Shown one piece after another: positions 31,434 to 40,041 of a DNA stretch of 64,000 nucleotides. The DNA is from a virus: IMG/VR virus record IMGVR_UViG_3300009509_000010, positions 1-64,000 of that record. One strand, 5' to 3'. Both the position numbers and the translations under genes were made by a program. Below the pieces are notes generated by a model. That model ran no database searches. It had not been told where the DNA came from and saw only the letters and a program-made list of their open reading frames with translations. How positions within the stretch are numbered: position 1 is the stretch's first letter; each line of letters starts with the position of its first letter.

Positions 31434-32603
31434 ATGAATGAATCCCCCGCGGTTGTGCTTTACGATCCAAGTGGTAACGCCATGGCGGTTCAAAATGGCG
31501 TTGCGATCCCAGCCAACACCAAAGGCCTATTGTTGCACGGGCGGGACGGCTCGGGTGATGCTCGAGCGGCTGAGGTTCTAGTTGACGGCTCGATCAACCG
31601 ATTGCGAACCGAGATCCCGCCAAACGTTGTTGATTCCACCAATAGCTCGACCTCGCAACTAGGGGCGAGCGGGTCGTTTGCCCCCGGGGCTGGTACCGAC
31701 GTTTCCGGTTATTCATCGGTAGCGGTAACGGTCCATTCCGACGTTGATAGCGCGGCCGATGGTATGCGGTTTGAATTTTCAATGGACAACACCAATTGGG
31801 ATGACGTTTATAAATTCAACCTAGATGCGTCGAGCTCGCAAACGCGGCGGTTTCAGTTTCCCGTGTGTGCTCAATACTTTCGGGTCAACTATATCAACGG
31901 GGCCAGCGCAACGAGTCAATTTCGGGTTCAGACCATACTACACAAGGAAAATATTCTCACATCGATCCATAGGGTCGACAGTGTAGTTAAAACAGATCGA
32001 TCAGCGCAAATCGTCAAAAGCGCGATCATCGCCCAACGGGAGGGGGCGGCGGTCCAAGACTTTTACCCGGTCCAAAGTGACGTATCGGGTAACCTCAAAG
32101 TGACCACAATCGGCTCAGACATCCCGTCAAACCCGGACGCATTCGTTTTAGTGTATTGCGAAAACGGGGGTAGCTCAAACATGTTAGTAAACGGTTCGGT
32201 TACGCCGGTAAACTTCGAAAAAGGCCCGACGGTTACAGATGAAATATGGTCGATTCGTGAGCTTTTGTTGACCTTTACGGCCGACGATTTTTCTTTTGAC
32301 GGCCTAAGTTTTGGGCCCAACCCTAAAATGACCAACGGATTTGCCATTAAGGTGGTAAAAAACTCAGTGACAACTGAGGTTTTTCGAGTCAAACAAAACG
32401 AGGACTTTTTGAGGGTGCCGGGTCGGACCCCCTTGGTCAACAACACGGGCCCAAAAGATGTGTTAGGGGCCGCACTCTCGTTTCAGGGGTTGGTTCTAAA
32501 TCAAGCCGATGGTGACAAGGTACAAGTTACCGTCAACGATGACCTAACCTCGGTCAAGCTTAAATATCTGACCGCCACCCTATTTGCGGTCAAGGTGGTG
32601 TAA
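31434..32603 (+). CDS. Virion protein with C-terminal domain shared with the next gene
   Basis: The 389-residue protein has an N-terminal adaptor (SPAVVLYDPSGNAMAVQNGVA) and a beta-sandwich-like middle (VAVTVHSDVDSAADGMRFEF, FRVNYINGASATSQFRV). The C-terminal domain (about 230-389) includes IWSIRELLLTFTADDFSFDG and a final DKVQVTVNDDLTSVKL. The same order of elements is seen at the end of the next protein (YHLKDVILTFAEENGTWSSS and VVEAVLRDDLTAI), so both share a duplicated tip domain. It may be a decoration or fibre protein. Confidence 0.55.
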   Translation: MNESPAVVLYDPSGNAMAVQNGVAIPANTKGLLLHGRDGSGDARAAEVLVDGSINRLRTEIPPNVVDSTNSSTSQLGASGSFAPGAGTDVSGYSSVAVTVHSDVDSAADGMRFEFSMDNTNWDDVYKFNLDASSSQTRRFQFPVCAQYFRVNYINGASATSQFRVQTILHKENILTSIHRVDSVVKTDRSAQIVKSAIIAQREGAAVQDFYPVQSDVSGNLKVTTIGSDIPSNPDAFVLVYCENGGSSNMLVNGSVTPVNFEKGPTVTDEIWSIRELLLTFTADDFSFDGLSFGPNPKMTNGFAIKVVKNSVTTEVFRVKQNEDFLRVPGRTPLVNNTGPKDVLGAALSFQGLVLNQADGDKVQVTVNDDLTSVKLKYLTATLFAVKVV

Positions 32604-32606
32604 CCC

Positions 32607-33593
32607 ATGGGATACAAAACGACAGAGGACGGAACCCGGATCGTTGCCAGTCCCGAGTGGGTGTTTGGGCAATTGGCCCTTTCAAGAATCGACGACGGGA
32701 CGGTTGCAATCAATCGGGACGGCTCACCGAGCACGCCCACGATCCTTTGGAACGGCACGGGCGGCGGTGATACCGGTGGGGATTGGACTCGATTGGGCGT
32801 GGGGTCTGAGTCAACGGCGGCGGCGTATTCGGGGACCAACGGGCTCAACACCACGATCACGAGCCAAGACGATGAATCGATCTTTGACAATGGGTCAATG
32901 GTCGACATTGCAGGAACCTACACCCTGTTACAGTTTTGGATCCGGGCGAAAAAATTCCCCACCGGTTCTGAGCCCTTGGTTTTTTGGCGCAACTCCTCTG
33001 ATGTTCAGGTGGGTTTGCAGCTTAAATTGACCAACTACGTTCAAGAGTTTGAAGACGATTGGCAAAGGATGGCCATCCCGATCAGTGATTTTGGGTTGGG
33101 GGCAAACGCTCAAAAACTTGTGTTCAAGTATACCGAAACCGCGGGCCAGCGGTATTTTATTGATGATATTGAGCTGTACTCGGCGGGTGGTCCTTACATT
33201 TTCCAGGCCAAAGCACCGGCCGGGGCGGTGTACCACCTCAAAGACGTGATCTTGACCTTCGCCGAGGAAAACGGGACTTGGAGCTCCTCGGGATTTTCGT
33301 CTATCAGCGGGGGCCTAAACCGTGGTTTGCTGATGCGTCAACGGGTGTTGAGCACGGGCGAGATCTCTTGGCAAATCAACCTAAAAACCAACTTGGTCAT
33401 GTTTGGACGATTGAACGTGATCAATGATGTGTCCTACACCGATTCTCATCAGTTTACCTTGGCCATTGAGCCAAGCCCAGCGGTGATTAACGTGACCGAT
33501 GACCAAGTGGTGGAGGCTGTTTTGCGGGACGATTTAACCGCTATAAACGCGATGCGTTCCTATATCCGTTTTGGTCGGGAGGTTGCGGCGTGA
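32607..33593 (+). CDS. Virion protein with carbohydrate-binding-like domain and shared tip domain
   Basis: The 328-residue protein has a jelly-roll-like middle (about 45-195): a WTRLGVGSES start, LLQFWIRAKKFPTGSEPLVF, then WQRMAIPISDFGLG and YFIDDIELYS. This pattern is typical of CBM-like and galactose-binding-like folds that bind sugars. The C-terminal 125 residues are related to the end of the previous protein. It may bind host surface glycans from the head or collar; binding itself is inferred. Confidence 0.55.
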   Translation: MGYKTTEDGTRIVASPEWVFGQLALSRIDDGTVAINRDGSPSTPTILWNGTGGGDTGGDWTRLGVGSESTAAAYSGTNGLNTTITSQDDESIFDNGSMVDIAGTYTLLQFWIRAKKFPTGSEPLVFWRNSSDVQVGLQLKLTNYVQEFEDDWQRMAIPISDFGLGANAQKLVFKYTETAGQRYFIDDIELYSAGGPYIFQAKAPAGAVYHLKDVILTFAEENGTWSSSGFSSISGGLNRGLLMRQRVLSTGEISWQINLKTNLVMFGRLNVINDVSYTDSHQFTLAIEPSPAVINVTDDQVVEAVLRDDLTAINAMRSYIRFGREVAA

Positions 33594-34330
33594 CGATTGA
33601 CCTAAACAAGGTGCCACGAAACTCGGACAACAAGCCGTTTATGGTTCCCGTGATTCACCACGATCACGATAAATTCATACATGCGGGAAGCTCCGACGAT
33701 ATCGCCAATGGGGTGCGGTGGGATGGTGACCTATTCGAGCTAATCCGCACCGATTCGGGTGACACGGTTGGGACGTTTCAGTTTTTGGAGTGGGTCCGAA
33801 TCGCGGGCGCACACGTGACTTGCACCGGTAACGCGGTTGGTGACCATGTGCATGGCAAGGTTTATGCGCCCTCGAGTGCATCGGCGGCGAGCTCCAACCC
33901 CGGGGCGGGTGCTTATGACAAGTACAACCTTGGGACGGGTATGAATATGTTCATACCTAACGCCACGCAAACGGGTGATTGGGATCTTGACCTTTCGAGC
34001 AGGCTAAACGCCAATTGCAATATCACCAAGGTTTGCCCGGTGACCGCAGAGGACGGGGCGGGGTTTTTTGACTATGACTCGGACACCGGAAACGTGACCC
34101 TAAACGCGTCGCAAACCGGTGGATACAACCTTTTTGATTTCGATGTGCCTCTGCTTCGAATTATCCCAAAGGCCCCCCTACCGTTTTCGGGGTGGTGGAA
34201 TTTGGCCCCTGCAAACGTGCGGCCCATGTTGCTTTTGCCCCATTGGAAACTCGAGGTGACTTTATCGCGAGCTACGAGCGGTACCGTTTCAGTCAATTGG
34301 ATCTTGATCGTTGAGAGGGCCGAGACGTGA
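33590..34330 (+). CDS. Hypothetical beta-rich virion protein
   Basis: The 246-residue protein starts at GTG 33590 in a GTGA overlap. It has a histidine-rich N-terminus (VIHHDHDKFIHAG), aromatic beta strands and three cysteines (C79 in VTCTG, plus ANCNITKVC). A final VRPMLLLPHWKLEVTLSR strand region ends the protein. No family is recognised. It overlaps the patatin gene by GTGA, so the two are translated together. Confidence 0.5.
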   Translation: MTIDLNKVPRNSDNKPFMVPVIHHDHDKFIHAGSSDDIANGVRWDGDLFELIRTDSGDTVGTFQFLEWVRIAGAHVTCTGNAVGDHVHGKVYAPSSASAASSNPGAGAYDKYNLGTGMNMFIPNATQTGDWDLDLSSRLNANCNITKVCPVTAEDGAGFFDYDSDTGNVTLNASQTGGYNLFDFDVPLLRIIPKAPLPFSGWWNLAPANVRPMLLLPHWKLEVTLSRATSGTVSVNWILIVERAET

Positions 34331-35190
34331 CAACCGAAAAAACAGCTCTGGTCCTCTCAGGGGGTTCGCGGTTCGGGGCGTGGCAAGTTGGGGTTGCGAA
34401 GCGCCTTTACGAAAAAGGCCTCAAACCCAAGGTGTTTTGTGGGGTGTCCGTTGGTGGTCTCAATGGGGCCCACCTTGCGCAATATGATAGCTCGGTATCA
34501 GGATTGCAGGCGGTTGATGATCTTGTTGACCGGTGGGTGAGCCTTAACACTCGGGACGTTTGGCGTCACCGTTTACCCTTTGGCCTGTTATCGGCCTTGT
34601 GGAAAAAAAGCCCCTATGATTCGAGGCCGTTGGGCCGGTTGATTCGACAATGGTTTGATCCGTTTCGGGTCCGGGCGGCCGAAAACGAGCTTTTCATCGG
34701 CACGGTGTCGTTGCGGTCCGGGCGTTACCATGTTTTTGATCTCGATCATTCTGACCTCCACGCGGTCCTCGAAGCCAGCGCAGCCAACGCCATGTTTGAA
34801 CCGGTGGAGCTCGCGAGCGGCCTTTATGCCGATGGTGGTTTGGTTTGTGCCACACCCCTACGAGCTGCGTTCAATGCGGGCGCAACTCGGATCTTTGTGG
34901 TGTTGACCGAGGCAAATCAAATGCAACAAGCCGATCAGCTCGAGACCTTTTTTGACATTGGGCCGCGACATTTGGCTATTCTATCCCGTAGTGTTTTCGA
35001 ACTCGATCTCGGGTGGGCGCTCGCCGAAAACCGGTTGGCCGAGCGGGGGGACGGTGACAAACGCCACGTTGAGATCAAGGTGATTCGACCTTCGGATCCG
35101 TTAGTCGGTGACCATTTAGATTTTGATCCTGTCAGGTCAAAGGAGCTGATCGGGTGTGGTTACGAGGACGCCAAAAGGGTGGTGGTGTAG
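34327..35190 (+). CDS. Patatin-like phospholipase
   Basis: The 287-residue protein has the full patatin signature: oxyanion loop LSGGSRFGAW (residues 10-19), nucleophile elbow GVSVGG with S41, and the dyad aspartate in YADGGL (D169). Patatins hydrolyse acyl chains from phospholipids or related esters. The G-G-x-R-G loop reads G-G-S-R-F-G, a mild variant. There is no signal peptide. The gene overlaps the previous virion-type gene by GTGA and is followed five bases later by a small membrane protein. In the late region it may be a virion-borne enzyme for entry or a lysis factor; the sequence alone cannot decide. Confidence 0.85.
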   Translation: MTTEKTALVLSGGSRFGAWQVGVAKRLYEKGLKPKVFCGVSVGGLNGAHLAQYDSSVSGLQAVDDLVDRWVSLNTRDVWRHRLPFGLLSALWKKSPYDSRPLGRLIRQWFDPFRVRAAENELFIGTVSLRSGRYHVFDLDHSDLHAVLEASAANAMFEPVELASGLYADGGLVCATPLRAAFNAGATRIFVVLTEANQMQQADQLETFFDIGPRHLAILSRSVFELDLGWALAENRLAERGDGDKRHVEIKVIRPSDPLVGDHLDFDPVRSKELIGCGYEDAKRVVV

Positions 35191-35194
35191 CTTT

Positions 35195-35551
35195 ATGGTC
35201 GATTGGGTGATCGGTGTGGTGCTCGTGGTTATTGGATTGGCCGATTGGTTTTTTGCGACCTCTCGCATACCACCCACCGCTCGACGTGTGCAGTCTTATA
35301 GCTGGCGGTTGTCGGCCATGCCGTTCGTGTTGGGGGTTACTATAGGCCGGGCTTTTGCTCCACCGTTTGGGCCATCCGAAAACCAGCTCCTTTGGGTCGT
35401 TGGTGCGTTTGTAGGGTTAGGGGTGATGGTGATGGCTTTGCATTGGGTTTTGGTGCGGTTCGCTGACGTGCCCAATTGGTTTAGCTTAATTTACGTGCCT
35501 TGTGGGGTGTTGCCCGGAATGTTGCTTTGGCCGGTTGCGGTGGGGGTGTGA
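35195..35551 (+). CDS. Multi-span membrane protein, holin candidate
   Basis: The 118-residue protein has about four hydrophobic segments: VIGVVLVVIGLADWFF, LSAMPFVLGVTIG, LLWVVGAFVGLGVMVMALHW and a C-terminal FSLIYVPCGVLPGMLLWPVA. Its size and topology fit a class I or III holin or another small inner-membrane protein. It directly follows the patatin gene, so the pair could be a lysis or membrane-damage unit. The charge distribution is not decisive. Start ATG 35195 has no strong ribosome site and may rely on coupling. Confidence 0.5.
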   Translation: MVDWVIGVVLVVIGLADWFFATSRIPPTARRVQSYSWRLSAMPFVLGVTIGRAFAPPFGPSENQLLWVVGAFVGLGVMVMALHWVLVRFADVPNWFSLIYVPCGVLPGMLLWPVAVGV

Positions 35552-35552
35552 G

Positions 35553-35867
35553 GTGGCCGAGGTTCGCGAATCGACGATCCGAGCTCTGGCGGGTACCACC
35601 GACGGGCTCAACAAGGTGTTTACCACCCCCACCGAGTTTCAAGCCGGGTCCTTTCGATTGGTTTTGAATGGCCAGCTATACGAGCCGGCGGATCCGATTT
35701 TTGGGTGGACCGAAACTGGTACAAACCAAGTAGTGTTGACCACCGCCCCCCGGGCGGGTGACGTTTTGCAGGCGTTTTACCGCGATTATTTGGGGATTGA
35801 GGTAAGCGGGACGGGTGATGTTATCGTGGGATCGCCATTTTTCCCGGGCGAGATCCCGGGGCCGTAG
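35553..35867 (+). CDS. Small beta-rich virion protein
   Basis: The 104-residue protein starts at GTG 35553, overlapping no gene but one base after the previous stop. LNKVFTTPTEFQAGSFRLVL, NGQLYEP and then GWTETGTNQVVLTTAPRAGD form a beta-sandwich pattern widely seen in phage fibre and collar proteins. It could be a stand-alone adaptor. Function is not known. Confidence 0.55.
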   Translation: MAEVRESTIRALAGTTDGLNKVFTTPTEFQAGSFRLVLNGQLYEPADPIFGWTETGTNQVVLTTAPRAGDVLQAFYRDYLGIEVSGTGDVIVGSPFFPGEIPGP

Positions 35868-35875
35868 GAGCCGAA

Positions 35876-36589
35876 ATGCAAGATCTGGAAATTGTCGAGG
35901 TAGTTAAAGCCGTTTGGACCGCCGCTTTTATTAACGATTTGCCTGATAAGGCCTTTGCGGTGGTGTTACCCGGTGGAAAAAAAGATGATCAGGGTAAAAC
36001 GGTGCCTCGGTCGTTGCGAATGCTCCCCCACCACGGGCCAAGCGTAAAGACTCCCGTAGAAAACACCTCAGTGGACTTGCCACACCTTCGCAACGGTTTG
36101 GCCCGTGTGAGCCAAGCTAACATGCCCGAGGACGCCAAACGCCGAGCTCTGGCACACCTTGAGGCCCACGCAAAGGAGCTTTTGACTACAAAAAAACCAG
36201 CAAAAAAAGACGTTCAAAAGGTGCGGATCCAAGTAGAAAAAACCGCGTTGCCCCTCGGTCCAAATCAAGCTTTGCGGGATTTTGCTGCGGAGTTGCGAGA
36301 GGCGGTCGAAGCGCACCTTGAAAGTGCAATCAAAATCAAGTTTGGGTCAACCGACACCAAAAGCGCATCATTTTATCCACATGATATTTTTGGGGATCAC
36401 ATGATCGCCGAGGTCAACCAATGGCAGAAAGGCAAAGGGTCCACCGAAACCTATTGGCTTGTGCCATACGCTCGAGGCGTGGGTGGGTTCGTGTTTGGCC
36501 CACCGGTCGAGGTTGAAAAGCAGATCCAATGGGTCCCAAAAATGCCGATTGAAAAGCGGGCCGGCGGATTATGGTCCAACGTGCTTTGA
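35876..36589 (+). CDS. Head-region protein with protease/scaffold-associated N-terminal motif
   Basis: The 237-residue protein has an N-terminal domain with LPDKAFAVVLPGGKKDDQGK, RSLRMLPHH, VDLPHLRNGLARV and ALAHLEAHAKELL. This set of motifs is common in phage prohead-protease-associated proteins. Residues 95-140 are basic and charged. The C-terminal domain has FYPHDIFGDHMIAEV and YWLVPYARGVGGFVF. It lies far from the protease gene, between a fibre-like protein and the connector proteins. Function is unknown. Confidence 0.5.
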   Translation: MQDLEIVEVVKAVWTAAFINDLPDKAFAVVLPGGKKDDQGKTVPRSLRMLPHHGPSVKTPVENTSVDLPHLRNGLARVSQANMPEDAKRRALAHLEAHAKELLTTKKPAKKDVQKVRIQVEKTALPLGPNQALRDFAAELREAVEAHLESAIKIKFGSTDTKSASFYPHDIFGDHMIAEVNQWQKGKGSTETYWLVPYARGVGGFVFGPPVEVEKQIQWVPKMPIEKRAGGLWSNVL

Positions 36590-36602
36590 GTAGGGGGCGG
36601 CT

Positions 36603-37709
36603 ATGCCATCGATTGCCAGGGGACAGGAAAACACCACCGATCGGATCAATTGGTTTATCACGGTTAATGGTGCGTTGACTGACGTTTACGAGATCGGGTT
36701 TCGGATCCTTGATATCACAGGGGGCTTGCCAGGCACCCAAATTTTCCCCTTGGCCGGTTGGGAGGACGTGACCGCGGCTCCTGGCAATTTCAACGTGGGG
36801 TCTTATTACGCCTACGATAACACGGCGGGCAACGGGTGGACGCCAGAGCTCACAACGAACCTAGGCGATCACCGAATCGAATGGCGTTGGAAAACGTTTG
36901 CCAGCTCGGCCTATCAATTGGGGGCCGAGGACTTCATTGTGTTGACGGAATCGGCCGGGAGCTCGACCGATACCTACATTTCAGTACAAGACATTCGAGA
37001 CTTAGGGATCACGGCGGGGATGGCCGATGATACTGAGGTCCTAAACATGATCGCGGTGTGGCAAGAATTTTTGGATCGAGCATGCCGTCAATGGTTCAAC
37101 CCTCGAGCGTTAACACTCCGATTTGATGGGACCGATTCTGATACCCTTCATTTTGGCGTGCCAATTATTTCGATCGATTATATTCGTCTCAACAACGACG
37201 ATAACAACTTGAATGCAAACTATTACAAAGTGTACAGCGGGCGCACATACCCTGATGATCGGCGCAATCCGCGGATCAAGTTGGTTCGGTCCGATGATTT
37301 TCGAGACATATACACCGCGCCTTTGTCGTGGGGTGATCTCAGGTTTCGCAAGGGTAGGCAAAACCAGATGGTCAAGGGGACGTTTGGTTTTGTCGAGGAG
37401 GATGGCACCACGCCCAAATTGATCCAACGGGCCTTGTCAAAGCTTGTAGTTGAAAAGCTGCAAAACCCGATCTTTCATGATTATTCAAGCGGGCCAGCTC
37501 CGGTCCCGACCCCACCGCCGATTGTAGGGCCATTGACCTCGGAAAAAACCGACGATCACGAGCGCAAATTTGGTCAAAGCGGCGGGTCGGTGGCACCCCG
37601 GCGGGCGGGGCTTGCGGGGATCACGGATGACCAAGAGGTCCTCGGAATCATCAAGCTTTACCGAGCCCCCATTGGTTTGGCAACGCCAGCGCATTGGAGC
37701 TATAAATAA
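36603..37709 (+). CDS. Head-tail connector (adaptor)-like protein
   Basis: The 368-residue protein has an immunoglobulin-like N-terminal domain (WFITVNGALTDVYEIGFRIL) and a central segment with YISVQDIRDLGITAGMADD and WQEFLDRACRQWFNPR. The latter resembles gp6-type connector proteins, which form a ring under the portal. Residues 290-330 are proline-rich. Position just before closure and completion proteins supports the call. Confidence 0.6.
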   Translation: MPSIARGQENTTDRINWFITVNGALTDVYEIGFRILDITGGLPGTQIFPLAGWEDVTAAPGNFNVGSYYAYDNTAGNGWTPELTTNLGDHRIEWRWKTFASSAYQLGAEDFIVLTESAGSSTDTYISVQDIRDLGITAGMADDTEVLNMIAVWQEFLDRACRQWFNPRALTLRFDGTDSDTLHFGVPIISIDYIRLNNDDNNLNANYYKVYSGRTYPDDRRNPRIKLVRSDDFRDIYTAPLSWGDLRFRKGRQNQMVKGTFGFVEEDGTTPKLIQRALSKLVVEKLQNPIFHDYSSGPAPVPTPPPIVGPLTSEKTDDHERKFGQSGGSVAPRRAGLAGITDDQEVLGIIKLYRAPIGLATPAHWSYK

Positions 37710-38111
37710 ATGCCGATTCCCAACTTGATCCATCCTGTCCCGATCACGGTTGAAAAGATCAGCCGCTCCACCACGTATTACGACGAGGACGCCCGGGAGC
37801 CTATCCAATTCGCCGATCGTCCGGAGTCGGTGACCATTGATGGTCAAGTTAAGTGGTTCGACGAAAACGAGCTCGCCGCAACCAAAAGTGGTCCGGCCGA
37901 GGGGTCAACGGGGTATGTGCTATTTCGCCAGGTAGACTTAACGGCCAAAGGGTTAGAGCTCGAGCAAAACGACCGGTTTACAAAAATAGGCCTACGTACC
38001 ACCGACGTTTACATCAAAGCTTTGCGGCCGGTTGGCCATTATCCCGACATTGGGGGGCATACCATGATCAAGGCCTATTTCACGGATAGGCAACCGTCGA
38101 GGGTGGGGTAA
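37710..38111 (+). CDS. Head closure-like neck protein
   Basis: The 133-residue protein starts directly after the previous stop. It is beta-rich (VKWFDENELAATKSG, TGYVLFRQVDLTAKGLEL, DRFTKIGLRTTDVYI) and of the size of head-closure or stopper proteins. It lies between connector and tail completion genes, the usual place. No sequence signature confirms it beyond position and fold pattern. Confidence 0.5.
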   Translation: MPIPNLIHPVPITVEKISRSTTYYDEDAREPIQFADRPESVTIDGQVKWFDENELAATKSGPAEGSTGYVLFRQVDLTAKGLELEQNDRFTKIGLRTTDVYIKALRPVGHYPDIGGHTMIKAYFTDRQPSRVG

Positions 38112-38122
38112 CGCCGCGGCGG

Positions 38123-38764
38123 TTGATATCGTTCAAGGTTGATTCCGGGTGGGGTCGGTTCAAACGTGCGATCGACCCAACCGGTTTTTCGAGAGCTTCC
38201 AGAGCTGAGATCCGCAAGGCCACCCGAAAAAATGGGTTGATGGCCGTGAAACGGATCCGGGGTTTAATCAAAGGCGGTCAAGGGGGGTTTGAGGCCAACG
38301 CCGAGTTGACAAAGGAGATCAAGGAGGCCTCGGTCCCCTTGGTCGGGGGCAAGGTTGCAACCGGTGGAATCAACGTGTTTCAGGCAATTTCAAGCACAAT
38401 GCTCGACGATTATTCGGTTTTCGCGGGTGTCAAGTTTGTTTCCGAGGCCTACGATATCGCCGAAACGATACACGGTGGGGCCGTGATCCCGGTCACCGAG
38501 AAAATGAGGACCATGTTTAGGGTCCTTTGGTGGGCCTCCGAGGGAAGTATTGACCCCGCAGATCTCACCGGGCGGGCGGCGGAGTTGTGGCGTTTGAAGC
38601 CGGGTGGGTGGTACCCTCTCGAGGACTCCACCAAAGCAATCGTGATCCCGCCGCGTCCGTTTATCGAGCGGGCGTTTGCGGATCCAGAGCTCCGACGTGA
38701 GGCCCGACGAAATTGGGAACTCGCGGTTTCCGCAGCGTTGCGGGTAATGGCTAGGGGGCGTTAA
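38123..38764 (+). CDS. Tail completion protein, HK97 gp10 or Mu gpG-like
   Basis: The 213-residue protein has the pattern of neck and tail-completion proteins: a basic helical N-terminus with RKATRKNGLMAVKRIRGLI, a beta middle with SSTMLDDYSVFAG and FVSEAYDIAETIHGGAV, and IPPRPFIERAF near the end. The P-R-P-[FW]-[IL] motif is common in this group. No ATG is available; TTG 38123 is the first usable start after the previous stop at 38111. Confidence 0.65.
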   Translation: MISFKVDSGWGRFKRAIDPTGFSRASRAEIRKATRKNGLMAVKRIRGLIKGGQGGFEANAELTKEIKEASVPLVGGKVATGGINVFQAISSTMLDDYSVFAGVKFVSEAYDIAETIHGGAVIPVTEKMRTMFRVLWWASEGSIDPADLTGRAAELWRLKPGGWYPLEDSTKAIVIPPRPFIERAFADPELRREARRNWELAVSAALRVMARGR

Positions 38765-38766
38765 CC

Positions 38767-40026
38767 ATGGCAAGGCGTATCAAGCGGCTAGTAAAACGAT
38801 TTAAGTTTGAGGAAGACAACCGAGCCCGAATCGAGCTCGTTTCGAACGTGCGACTCGACCCATTGGCCAACCGTCTCAAATTGTCGGAACCCTATCAAAG
38901 CTCTGGTGTGGCGAAAACTTGGGTTACCAACCCGAGCTCGGTCAAGCAATGGTTGGGCTTTGAGGTTGTGATCCACCACGCAATGACCGGCGGGGCCGCG
39001 GCGGGGGTGCCCGTCATGACGCCGATCACGGGTGCGGGTTACCGCCTCACCGACGGGACCGACGAATTTTGGCACAATGGGGCGGCGTGGGAGGTCAACA
39101 CCACCGATTGGAATACCGAGGAACAAGTTGCGGCGAATATTTCAAGTTTCCCGGTGACCCCGCAAAAATTGGGGGTGGTGATACAGCTCACAACTACCGA
39201 TTTGGGCTATACCCCGGAGGTCGAGGAGATCCGGGTCCTTTGGGCCTCCGATGTCGAGTTTTACGAGGACCTGGTTTACCGTTCTTTAGTCCGGGCCTTG
39301 CGGGAAAACATCCGACCGATCACCGACTACTTGATAAAACCCGGGACGGCCACCGCCACGATTGACCTCGACCAATTTCCTCTCAAAACGCCCTACAACG
39401 TGGTGGGAGTGGATTCGGTTTATGATCGAACCGATGATCCCGACCGGTTGGTTGACCTGTTGCAATCGTACAACACTGGGACCAAGTTGATCACGTTGAA
39501 CGCTACACTTCCAACCGACCACGTGGCAACGCTCCGATTGATTTACGAGCCCGAGGTTTCAGTGACCACAAGCCAAGATTTTTACGAGGTGGCTAAGGTT
39601 CCCGCGTTGGTGCTCGACGATATCGATTTTGTGGACGCCGCGCCACTTGCGGCAAACGATTGGGTGACAAACAAGGGCGACGGATCAGCGGTCAAGGTGT
39701 TTGCCCCTATCCAAGGGGACCTTGAGGTATCCCTATTGGCTTACACCGACAAAGGGGTGGACCAGCAAAGGCTCAAGGAAGCGATCCACCGGTATTTTGA
39801 AAACAACCCGACGTTGCGCAGCACGGGACTTGACGAGCAATTTAGCTTGTGGCTAATTGATGAGTACGACATGCGGAACGTTCCGAGTCCGGCCGACATA
39901 CACACCGGCCGGGTGAGGTTTCGGATCCGTGACGTCGTTGTCTACGCTAGAGATTCCGTCGACAGTTTTGGAGTGCAGCGGTTCAACCTGACCGGGACCG
40001 AGGACTACACCCTCGCGGGTGAGTAA
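38767..40026 (+). CDS. Tail terminator or neck-associated protein
   Basis: The 419-residue protein directly precedes the sheath gene. The N-terminal half has a beta domain (GFEVVIHHAMTGGAAAGVPV, VIQLTTTDLGYTPEVEEIRV). The C-terminal part has DLEVSLLAYTDKGVDQQRLK and FRIRDVVVYARDSVDSFGV, a mixed alpha/beta pattern similar to tail terminator proteins. It is longer than usual terminators and may be a fusion with a decorative domain. The call rests on position and pattern. Confidence 0.45.
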   Translation: MARRIKRLVKRFKFEEDNRARIELVSNVRLDPLANRLKLSEPYQSSGVAKTWVTNPSSVKQWLGFEVVIHHAMTGGAAAGVPVMTPITGAGYRLTDGTDEFWHNGAAWEVNTTDWNTEEQVAANISSFPVTPQKLGVVIQLTTTDLGYTPEVEEIRVLWASDVEFYEDLVYRSLVRALRENIRPITDYLIKPGTATATIDLDQFPLKTPYNVVGVDSVYDRTDDPDRLVDLLQSYNTGTKLITLNATLPTDHVATLRLIYEPEVSVTTSQDFYEVAKVPALVLDDIDFVDAAPLAANDWVTNKGDGSAVKVFAPIQGDLEVSLLAYTDKGVDQQRLKEAIHRYFENNPTLRSTGLDEQFSLWLIDEYDMRNVPSPADIHTGRVRFRIRDVVVYARDSVDSFGVQRFNLTGTEDYTLAGE

Positions 40027-40041
40027 CACGAGGAGATCGAC

